Shown piece by piece: positions 1 to 9,652 of a stretch of DNA of 64,000 bases. Each line of letters opens with the position of its first letter. Positions within the stretch are counted from its first letter, which is position 1. The DNA is from Chlorella sp. KRBP (lineage: Eukaryota; Chlorophyta; Trebouxiophyceae; Chlorellales; Chlorellaceae): positions 1 through 64,000 of the forward strand of contig QAXK01000446.1 of assembly GCA_004335735.1 (NCBI GenBank), given 5' to 3'. Position numbers and translations under genes: made by a program. A model generated the notes under the pieces. It did not search any database. It was not told the DNA's origin and saw nothing but the letters and a program-made list of their open reading frames with translations.

Positions 1-2
1 AG

Positions 3-1402
3 AAGAAGGAGAAGGAGGGCAAGGGCAAGGGTGGTGCTGTGCCGACGGACGAAGAGGACGGCTTGTCTCCTGGCTTTGGTGAGCGCGGCAAGATGGAAAA
101 GACATTTGGCGTGCCTGGGGAAGGCGTGCTTTGTAGCGAGGTGTGTGTAGGTTTGCGTCATCGGGACGTCCTCACCACAAATGCGCCTGTCCCACAACGT
201 CCCATATCCCACAGCGTGCCATATCGACCCCTGCAAGGCGGTCACAGCCTGCCATTTTGCGCCGCAGCATCCATGTCCCACAGCTTCCACATCCCACACA
301 GCGTGCGACTCAGCGCCAGATCCCCTGTATGATTCTGCTGTGAGCAGGTGGTGGCCGCCTGCCCGGCGGACTGCTGCTGGAAGGGGCGGAGGCCAGGGTG
401 GCGGCGGCAGGGGAGGGACGGCCCACCGCAAAGGCCACTGCGGCCCGGCTGGTGGCGAGCATGACTCAGTACTTCAGGTGTGGAGTGGAGGAACGCGCTG
501 CTGGTGCTTTGGAAGACGGCTTTGCGATTGCGATTGAGAGCGAGCACACATTGGGTGCTCTGGTGCTGCGGCTCACCTGTTGCTCCTGCTGCTGCTGCTG
601 CTGTTGTTGTTGCTGTTGTTGCTGTTGTTGTTTCCGTGTGCCGCAGGTTCCAGCGTCATATCCAGGAGCAACTCACCTGTTGCTCCTGCTGCTGCTGCTG
701 CTGTTGTTGTTGCTGTTGTTGTTGTTGTTTCCGTTTGCCGCAGGTTCCAGCGTCATATCCAGGAGGCCCATGAGGCGGGGGAGGAGCCTGAGCCTTGGGT
801 GGTGGAGGGCCTGAGGGAGAGCCTGACGCTGGTGCGCGTGCTGCGGGCACACGTGGGCAACGTGGTGAGTGGGCTGGCGGAGGGTGCACCGTGCATGAGG
901 TCGTGCCTGTGCTGCAGTCCCACCTGATCCCTGTTCTGCACTGTTCTGTGTTTACCCTTAGCGCCGTTGGCGTGTCACCACCGCGTTGTGTCGCTGCTGC
1001 CCTGCAGGATCCTGCGGGGGTGGTCGTTGTTGTCTTGCAACAGCCATCGCCTATGTGGCGCTTGGCAAGGCAGGTGTAATGTGCCGAGCGTGTGTTGCTC
1101 GGGGTTGCACTGCTGCCCTGCAGGACCCTGCGTGGGTGGCTGCTGGCATGGCGGCGGCATCATCAGACCGGGAGCAGGACGAGGAGGACGATGATGACGA
1201 CGAGGATGAGGAGGAGGAGGGCGAGGAGGAGGAGGACACGTCGAACAGTGGTGGCAAGGGCGGTGCCGCTGCTGCTGCTGCTGCTGAGGATGAGGAGGAG
1301 GAAGACGAGGAGAGTGATGATGATGATGATGATGATGGTGGTGGTGATGGTGACGAGGAGGAGGAGGACCCTGCAGGGTCGGCTGCTAGCGCGCGGCGGT
1401 GA
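3..1402 (+). CDS. 3' part of an unrecognised gene with an acidic C-terminal tail
   Basis: Not recognised. The gene enters from the left edge. Proposed exons are 1-78 (lysine-rich, ending in a GTGAGC donor), 348-477, 744-864 and 1124-1402; they join in consistent phase and stop at TGA 1400-1402. An optional 66-base in-frame exon at 1008-1073 also fits. The readable protein has a basic start (KKEKEGKGKGG), then helical segments such as TAARLVASMTQYFR and ESLTLVRVLRAHVGNV, then a long run of Asp and Glu broken by an alanine run, ending SAASARR. Such tails are common in nucleolar and chromatin proteins, but that alone does not assign a function. Two of its introns carry duplicated acceptor regions. 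The exon chain is inference; the acidic final exon is clear. Confidence 0.5.
572..765 (+). repeat. Tandem duplication of an intron end and exon start
   Basis: A unit of about 100 bases starting CTCACCTGTTGCTCC occurs at 572 and again at 672. Each copy holds a CTG/TTG repeat run, a CCGCAG acceptor (exon starts 647 and 744) and the first 22 bases of the following exon. Only the second acceptor keeps the frame open. Use of the first would read through the repeat as a poly-cysteine run and soon stop. The copies differ in CTG/TTG repeat number. Confidence 0.85.
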
Positions 1403-1582
1403 TTTCTCATAGTAGGGACGGATCTGGAGAGTCTGCTCAACAGTGGAGGCATGCCGTGCTGCACTGGGTGTTGCGTTGGCTTGCTGTGGACAGAGGCTAC
1501 TGTGCTGGTGGTGTGGGGTGTCTGCCACGGGGGCATGGGTGCCGCTGTTGATAGTTTTGCGTCGTTCCTGGTCCCGTCTCTC

Positions 1583-1587
1583 TGTAA
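1583..1587 (+). terminator. Putative TGTAA polyadenylation signal
   Basis: TGTAA lies 181 bases after the stop of the acidic-tail gene. Chlorophyte algae commonly use TGTAA in place of AATAAA. Confidence 0.5.
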
Positions 1588-1678
1588 TGCTATGTAGCAA
1601 TTGCTTCCTCTTCCCAGCTTGTTGCACGTTGACTCAGCAGCAGACGATGACAACTGACTGGCTTGGCGGGAGTTGAGG

Positions 1679-1722
1679 GTTGGGGGGCAGCATGCATGAC
1701 GTTGGGGGGCAGCATGCATGAC
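1679..1722. repeat. 22-base tandem direct repeat, two copies
   Basis: Two adjacent identical copies (1679-1700 and 1701-1722) of a 22-base unit containing GCAGCATGCATGAC. They lie in the intergenic gap; no function is apparent. Confidence 0.85.
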
Positions 1723-2290
1723 GGCAGCGTGCACACACACTTTAGCAGAGTTGTCAGAGTTGTCTTGGAGCAAGCACCATTTCAAGCTGCGTCACGCTGC
1801 AAGCCTCTGTGAACAAGGTGTTCGCGTCTCCGTTGTGTGGTCATCCTAACGCCCCAATATCGAACGCAACAGTGCGACAGTGCTATTAAGCATTTTGCTA
1901 GGGCCACTAGGCAGCAGAGTCTCCCTACATAAAGCACGGTGAGCTCTGTACGAAGCGCTGTACAAGCAGAAGCAGCAGCGCGCGACCAGGAGGCGTACGC
2001 GCTCTCTTGAAGGTTCAGACAAGTTGCCACCTGACGGGGCCTACACAATAAGCCTTTCGTGCGCAATAAGGCGTATGGTAGTTGCGCATTTTTGTTGGAA
2101 AGCCGCCCCCGCTATGCATGCAGCAACACTAATGCTCAAAACCTGTTAGCTAGTGAACTCAGGGCCCAGGTGGTGCCGCTGCGAGGACCCCACAAGGCGG
2201 CCGTGATGAGGTGAGGGGCCAGGCCCCGTGCGAATGGCGCCGTGGTGTGAGGGAAGAGGGTACGCCCCTCTCGTGGAGGCTGGGATATCT

Positions 2291-5200
2291 CTAAAGGCGT
2301 GAGACGAGAGAGCCAATCACGGCGTTAGGCCCCAGCCCACTAAGGGCCCCTGTGCAGAAAATGCCGGGGGAGTAAGCAACGGATGCGTCCTGGTACGGCC
2401 CACTGCGAGCGGCGTGGCGCATGGCAGCAAGCGGCGCGCGGTGAGGGTGAGGGAATGATGTGCTGCAGGCCCCAGTCAAGCGTCAGATGCCACAGAGGCC
2501 GTGAGGCTGCTATCAAGGTGAACTCATGCCACAAAGGGCTGGCCATTGAGAGCCCAACCAGAGCTCACACCGCACGCACCTGAACATGAGGCACACGTTG
2601 TCTTGGGTCAAATCCAGAAAGCCGCAACCAAATGAGGTGCTGCCCGTAGCGATGGAGGACTGCTTCTGCCACACCCAGATGGCGCAGGTCTTGGTGGTGC
2701 GGCAGCGGTCGCGGCAGGCAATGGCCGAGGCGGCGCGGGCGGCAGCGTCACAGGCACCAGGGCCGACCAGCGTGGACGCCCACTTGTCCCATTGGGTGAG
2801 CTGGCACTGGTCGGTGATGGCTGCGTCCTCGAGGGTGCGGATGCGCTGGGCGGTGGTGGCGGCGGGAGCGGCGGCGGGCCTGCACGGTGGTGGTGCCAAC
2901 ACACGCCATCAAGCCATCAAGCACACGCCATCAAGAGTGAAAAGGGGGTGGGATGGGATCCCCGCTGCCTCTCATTCCCGCACAACTGGTTGCTGAGCCG
3001 GGCGGTTCTGCTGGTGCACTCACTTCCCGCCGGCCTGCTGAAGAGAACGCGCAGACTTGGTGGCCAGCGGGCTACTGATCGCGTTGTCCGGGCACTGCCA
3101 GCCGGCCGCCAGTCGCTCGCACGGCGGAGGGCAGGACCAGTCGAGCGTCTCCGTGTCCATCGTGCAGTTGTCATACATGGACGCCGCCGAAGCGTCCTGC
3201 CGCTCCCCGCCTTCGGCGTGACCCGCGACCGCCGCGATGTGCGCAGGCTCGTGACCCCTGGCGAGCCTCAGCGGGCTGTCCAGCGCGGTGCTGTTGTCGT
3301 CGAACAGCTCAGCGTCGTCGGACAGGCGGCGGCCCTTGGCGGTAGCGAGGCTGGCTGGGGTGGAGCGGGAGGCGCGAGGCAGGTAGAGGCCAGTGGTGCC
3401 GAGCATACTCCAGGTACCGCTGATCACCTGGCCCGCGCCTGGGTCGGTGTAGGTGCCCCACAGCCAGGCGCTCCCGATGTGGGCGAACGCCTCCTTCATG
3501 CTCCCGGTGAAGCGCGTGATGATGCTGCGGTAGTTGCTGGTGGCCGAGGTGTAGGCGCTCTGCAGGGCCAGTTCGGGAGGGCACAATGGACCGGCAACGG
3601 CAAGGTATGGCAGGTGTCTGAGGCCGGCTGCAGGCAAGTCTGTGCAGTCAGGCCCCTTCCTCCCCTTCTCCCTGCCACCTGCTTCGGCGGTTGCGAATGC
3701 CCTTGGCTACGCCCCCTCCCTCCTGCCTCCCTCCTCCCTCCCTCCCTCGCTCCCTGTTCCCCCCTCCTCCCCCTCACCTGATACCCGAGGAACAGCTTGC
3801 ATGCCGTCATCACCACGCCGTCCGTGCGCTTGAGCGCCACGTAGTTGAAGGCGTAGCACGTTGCCGACGTGATGCAGCGCATCTCGCAGTGCTCGCGGAG
3901 GAGCACCTGACCCGGCACGTCCGAAAAGGCCGCGCGCGTCGACAGCGACCAGCCGCCTGAGGGACCTGCCAGCTCGGGGGGGAAGGACTCGAGGACAATG
4001 ACGTTGCGGCGGATGGGCTGGATGGGGTCGAGCGCTGCGGACAGTGGTTGGTGGTTGAGCAGCACCACCGTGAGGCGGCGAATAGCGGTTGGTGAAGGTA
4101 GGGTTGGTGCAGGTAGGCGGGGCAGGGTCTTGACAGCGCCGAAGTGCAAAGTTCAAGGTTCCAGGCGGCACGAGGAGGGGGCAGCTGGGGTGGATGTGTT
4201 GTGTGCGGAGGAGCCCTGTGCGCGTGCGCGTGTGTGTGTAGCTGGCAAACGGGCAACCCACCGCCGTCGCCAAGGCACCAAGGACCAGCAGCAAGGATGG
4301 GCTGCAGAAGAGCGTTTGCATGGCGTGGCGCACCTGGGTTGGCTGGTGCGGCGGGAAGCATGGTGGGCAGGCGGTGCACCATGGAACCTGTAGCGACGCC
4401 CAGGGGGATCAGGTTCTGGCCGTTGGCCTGCACGCACGCACGAGGCGGAGAAGGCACCGCGTGAGATGGCGTGAGAAGGCAAGCATGAGAAGCACTGCAT
4501 GCACGCAGTGCTTGCGGGAATGCAAAGCATTGCTTGTGGCGCACTCATGCCAACGGTTGGGGTGCTGGCGTGTTTTGTGTGGTGACTGTCAGCAGTGCAA
4601 GGCCCATGCACGGGGACACACGGCATGCTCTGGCTGGGCTGGTGCCTAATCTTCCCTGGTGCCTTGCTGCCGCGGCAGCTGCAGCTGGCACACACCAACG
4701 GATGTACATCGCGTCATACACGCACGCACTCACAGATGGAGTGTCCAGCTCCTTGTAGAGCATCACTGTCTTGTACAGAGCGCAGTACAGGGTGTTGGGC
4801 TGCAGGCCTGTGCACTTGGGCAGCCCGTACGTACTGCCGCACGCACACGAGGAGGTACACGTGCGCAGACGTGTGAGTGCACACGTGTCGAGCTCTACAT
4901 CCGGTGGAGCCAGTCCTGGCAGGCATGTGCACCACAGCCCACACATAAGCAGGCCCAGGACCAGGGCAGTGCAGCATCACAGCGCAGTGCCGTGTGCCGC
5001 AGTGCTGGGAGAAGCAACGGAACTGAGCGGGAACGGATGGATTGATGGGACAAGGGGCGCTGCTTGAAGGGGAAAGGCGACTTACTATTGCCAGTACAGG
5101 AGGTCAGGCCCACCCGTGCTGGGGTCAGACAGCGAGTTGTAGGTGCTCCAGGTGACGCAGCGGCTGTCGGCGATGCACTGCTTGGCGCATACTTCAATGT

Positions 5201-7623
5201 TGGCGACCTGCGTGGCAGCATGGCAGAGCGGATGGCATCACCGCAGCCAGGTGAGTGGTGAAAGGCCCCTAAGCAACTGGGTGCTACGTCCCGGCCGTAT
5301 CAAAGCATGGCTTGCGTGCTCCAGCAGCTACACATGGGCTTGATTTCTGTTTGGATACCATGCGGAGGTGTATGAGAAGGTATGACTTGCCTTGTTGGCG
5401 CAGAGGTCCTTGATGACCAGGTCGTTCTTGTAGTAGAGATCAGCATACGTCCCCATGGTCGCAAAGCGCAGCGCCGGGCTGGCAAAGACGCTCAGAGCGA
5501 TGTTTGTTCTAGTCCAGATGTCCGCCGCGCTGTCTTTGAGGCCTGCAGCAGCACACGCAACTTGTGCGGCACGTGTCATATCCTCCGTGGCTGAGGAGAT
5601 GTAGGAGATGTATGCAGCACGGTCTTGGGTAAGCGAGTCACGTCGTGCAAGTGCGAGTGCAGCAGCGGGGCCTCACCTCCCCGGAACACAGTGACCGTGT
5701 TGTAGCCCTGCTGCTTGTCAATGTCATTGAGCAGGAAGAGCGACGAGGTGACCGTGACCTTCTTGCCACTGACAGTGTAGGTGCGGTCCCCAAAGGGAAG
5801 CAGCACGCAGCCACGGTACGAAGCGGCAGCCTTGCGGTCCGTGGGCTGCAGGGCAAATGCAGGGCACACCAGGAGGACACATCTCAAGCGCTGCTGATCG
5901 CTGCTTGGTGCCTTGCCGCTGCGGTGGACTGTACAAAGGATGGGCGTCCTGGGTGGATGTTGTTCGCCTGGGCTGTTGCTTATTCATCCGAGTGCCCTGG
6001 CGGTTTGGCATCATTGTGCAGCTGCATAAATCAGGTTGTGGTACTCTTCTGTGCGGCAGTCACAGCAGCCGTGCTCACCACTGTCCACATGTAGCCGGCG
6101 CAACCCGCCTTTTGCGCGCAAATGGTGCGGCAGGTGAGCTCACTGGCCACCTCGAGGCGCGTGTAGTAGAGCTGGGCGCGGTCGCCCGTGTGCTCAGCGT
6201 CCCTGCACACGTAGGGTCACATGGCAAAGGCAAGGCGTGTGGCTAGGGTGCGGTCACCGGGGTTGCTCACTGTCCCTGCACACGTAGCGTCGCATGGCAA
6301 AGGCAAGTGTATGGCAAGGCGTGATCGCCCGTGTGCTCTGCAATCCCTGCGCGGCGTGATCACGCCACACAGAGGACACAAACCGGGCACGCTTGCCGTT
6401 AAAGGCAGCAGTCAACATGCTTGCCCAAAACAGGTGGCACACATACACAAGCCTCAAAGGTCGCACCTGAGGTACGACACCGTCGAGACCTTGGTGTTCC
6501 ACGGCACATTGGTCTGCCCCAGCTCACTGGAAATGTATCCAGTGAATTGCATGTCTCCTCGGTAGGCCCACAGATAGTCCTTTGGCGACTTTGACGCGTC
6601 CAGCAGCTCGCAGCCCAGAGTGGCGTCGCACTTGCCGGCGGCACCGGCGGCGGCACACGTGGTCTGGGCGTTGGTGCCGCGGCAACGGCCCCACTCGGGA
6701 AAGCAGCACGACAACCCGTTGTACTGCGGCCGGGTACACGGGCATGGCGCCATGGCATTGCTTGCAGAGCTCAGGAGGTAGCATGTTGCTCAGCCAAGAC
6801 CACGCACGCATGAACGGCAGCACCTGGCGCCTGCACCAGACTGCCGCGACAAATGGGAGGACGCCAGCGGGCGTTGCACACATCCGCAGCTAACAGATGC
6901 AAAACCCTGCTCCTTCCTCACCTGTGCGATCTTGTTGAGGCACGCATTGGTGTCAAAGTTGGCCTTGGGGCAGTCCAGTGTGTAGTCCTGGCAGTACTTG
7001 TACTCGTCAGTGTCGACGGCGAAGAAGGCGCCGTTGCAGTACAAGTCGGTGGCGGCGCTGTACCCGCAGCCGGGCTGGGAGGAGCAGTCCAGGGAGGCAA
7101 AGCCCAGGACGTACGGCTTGGGCTGGCCGGGGAAGGTCACGAGCGGGTTCACGTTGCGGCACTCCACCACGCCCGCTGCAGTGGTTTGAGGCCGCCAGGC
7201 GAAACACGACTCACTCGCAGTCGTGGTGTGGGACGCCTACCCAGCCAAGCCTACCCAGCCATTGCGCCCGCTCGTACCTGGCAGGAAGTTGTTGTTCAAG
7301 CCCATGAGCAGCAGGCCGTTGACCTGCTTGCCATTGTCCACGCGGGTGTACGTCGTGCACTTGCCTCCGGCCTGCTGCAGCGAGCGCCTCGCACCCGCTT
7401 CCTCCTCCCCCACATCATCCAGCGCTGGGAGGCGGCTGCCCAGCTGCAACAGAGCCTGCATGTCCTGCACGCTGCTCTTCGGGTGCTGCAGGTGCTGCGG
7501 AAGGATGCCGGCCTCCTCCTGGCTGATGGCGCCGGCAACCTGCCACCATTCGGCCGCGATCGAGCCGCCTGGGCAGCTGGCAAGGAGAGCCACTAGCGCC
7601 ACGATCGCGAAGCGCTTCAGCAT
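2291..7623 (-). CDS. Secreted cysteine-rich protein with PAN/apple-like modules
   Basis: Multi-exon gene, probably extracellular or cell wall. The first exon (7278-7623) begins with a signal peptide (MLKRFAIVALVALLASC...) and reaches ARRSLQQAGGK, a motif of a type I recall from green-algal secreted proteins. The second exon (6922-7175) is cysteine-rich (ECRNVNPL, LDCSSQPGCGYSAATDLYC). Later exons repeat a PAN/apple-like pattern, C-x3-C-x5-C followed by an aromatic: EVCAKQCIADSRCVTW, EHCEMRCITSATCYAF, LTCRTICAQKAGCAGYMW and IACRDRCRTTKTCAIWVW. A second SLQQAGGK occurs near 3015-3045, hinting at internal duplication or fusion of two related genes. The likely last exon is 2291-2462, joined after DNVCLMF. 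Several middle exon borders are not settled. PAN modules bind proteins or sugars in known families; a role here is inference. Confidence 0.6.
6199..6307 (-). repeat. Imperfect tandem duplication at an acceptor in the cysteine-rich gene
   Basis: A segment starting GTCCCTGCACACGTAG occurs at 6199 and 6272 (period 73), each followed by ATGGCAAAGGCAAG. A further partial copy of TCGCCCGTGTGCTC occurs at 6182 and 6325. The repeat spans the 3' splice site in front of the LTCRTICAQ module, read on the minus strand. Confidence 0.75.
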
Positions 7624-7836
7624 CGGGCCTGCTGGCGGCGTGGTGGCAGGGAGTGGCCACGGGTCCGCACACCAATCCACCAATCGCGCGAATACGACCG
7701 ATGTGCAGCGACTGCCGGCTGCAGTGTGTACACCTTTTGTGTGCCAATGGCTGTGTGCTTAAGCGATTTGGCCGGCGGGCCTCAGCAGCGCCAGGCAGCT
7801 TCCGCACGCCTTCAACCAGTACGTCACAACGCACAA

Positions 7837-7841
7837 TTACA
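7837..7841 (-). terminator. Putative TGTAA polyadenylation signal of the dynein-like gene
   Basis: TTACA on the plus strand reads TGTAA on the minus strand, about 20 bases past the stop codon at 7861-7863. This is close to the stop, so the 3' UTR would be very short. Confidence 0.4.
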
Positions 7842-7860
7842 ATCAAAAGATCCTCACATC

Positions 7861-9620
7861 TCATCCCAATGGGCCCATCATCATCTCCACAGGCTCGTCT
7901 TCGTGGTCCCGCACCCACCCGGCCCCTCCATGCCTCACGTCCCCACTCGAGGAGCCGAGCTGCATGGTCCGCTGCGGCACCCCGTACGCCCCACCCGGCG
8001 CCACCAGGCACAGCCCCCGCATGGCCAGCGGCGCCGCGCTGGGCAGCATGCCCAGCAGCGGCGCCCCGCCGCACGGCCGCCAGAACGCCGCCGGCAGCGC
8101 CGGCTGCCGCGCCAACACATGCAGCACCGCCATGGGGTCACCCCCAAACAGGGCTTGGCCCGGCGACAGCGCCACCGGCAGCGCAAGCGTCGCAGCGCCC
8201 CACGCCGCACCCTCGCCGCCCCCGCCACCCATCCCTTGCCCCAGCGCCGTCCCATTGAGGCTTACGGAACTGGCAGACATGCCCAGCCCCGCCCCGCTAG
8301 CGCTGACGGCACCTCCTGGACTGAGACTACGAAGGCTGCCGCCCCGGAGGCTGTTCCCTCCCGTCGCCCCAAGCTGGTTGCTGTGCGGCCGTGACCCCGC
8401 ACGGGAGACGTGCGTGGAGCGCATGCGCAGCTCGGCGTACGTGGGCAGCAGCAGCAGCGTGGTGCACGGCGGCAGCACCTCTCCCGCCGGCACATCGCCC
8501 ACTGAGAGCAGCTCGCAGCCGGGCAAAGCCACGGATGAGGGCTTGCTGCCCTCCTCAGCGCCGAACAAGGGCTGCAGGCTGCCGTCCCGCATGACAAGCC
8601 CCGTGACGCGCAGGCCCTGACGCGAGGTGATGCCGGGGGGCCCGACGCCCCAGCTGGCCGCCACACCGCCGCTGTGGTGGTGATGGTGCGGCGGGGAAGG
8701 GACGTCGGCGGACTGCGGCGTGGCGGGCAGCGCCCTGCAGCAGACGTGCGCCAGCTGCACGCAGTGCTCCGCCGCGTGCGCGCGCAGCAGCACCGCCACC
8801 GCAGCCAGCGGCTGGTCAAACAGCTGCAGGTCCAGTACCGGCAGCTGCACCGGCGCCTGCGCTGAAGCTGCTCCCGCCACCAGCGCTGACGCTGTCCCAG
8901 CAGCGGTGGACGCCGCGACTGACGTGGCGCCGGCCGCGCGCGTCATTGCTCCCAGAAGCTCCTCCAAGTGCGCAAGCCTCTCGTTGATCGCTGCCTGCCA
9001 CGCCCCCAGCGGCACAGCAACGCCTCCTCCCGTGGACGACGCTCCACCGCCCCCAGCGCCCTGGGTGCTGACAAGCCAGCTCAGAGGCACCAGCCCCTGG
9101 GAAAGCTGCTGCAGTGCTTGGAGGTGCACGGCTGGGACCACAGTAGAGGGCGCGACAGGCTGGATGCCGTCTTGCTGTGCGCCTGGCCGCGCCGTGGCTA
9201 CCGCTGTGGGCAGCATGGCGGCGGTGGCGCGCGCCGAGGAGACGAGGTGGTCACGCAGCATCCTGGCCTCCACGTGGAGGGCTTCTGACAGGAGGGCCTC
9301 CATGGTGCTGCTCAAAGCCCGAGGGCGTGCCACCTCGGCTTGCACGCGCGCCGCCAGCCGAGCAGCCAGCGTGGCCGCTGACGTGGCCTGGGCTGCCAGC
9401 CAGGCTGCCAGGCTGTGGAGGGCGTGGACGATGGGAAGAGGGGCAGAGTGCCGGGCGGCGGCGGCCGAAGCGGGAGAGACGACGCTTAATCCGGTCTTGA
9501 GGGTTGTGGTTGCAGGGCTGGGGGCACCTGGACGGCCCATTGCTCCAGTGCTGGGCGCGGGCTTGCCGCCAGGGCCAGCGGCAGCTTGGCTCTGCTGCTG
9601 CTGCTGCTGCTGCAGCAGTT

Positions 9621-9652
<32 letters not shown>

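Larger units (their letters stand above)
1403..2290. other. Intergenic gap between convergent genes
   Basis: About 890 bases with no supportable gene. It holds a TGTAA signal at 1583-1587 and a 22-base direct repeat at 1679-1722. I looked for tRNA-like cloverleaf arms and saw none. The reading frames here are short and of unbiased composition. Confidence 0.6.

Noticed and set aside
79..130. GC donor at 124 in the first gene
   Set aside because: A better GTGAGC donor at 79 gives the same phase.
398..814. Open frame with a long poly-cysteine run
   Set aside because: The Cys run is a CTG repeat tract read in an intron; real exons on both sides join across it in phase.
1051..1785. Minus-strand frame rich in serine
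   Set aside because: It is the complement of the acidic GAG/GAT codon run; composition is an artefact of the opposite strand.
1403..2290. tRNA or small RNA gene in the gap
   Set aside because: No cloverleaf arms, B-box or other RNA signature could be made out.
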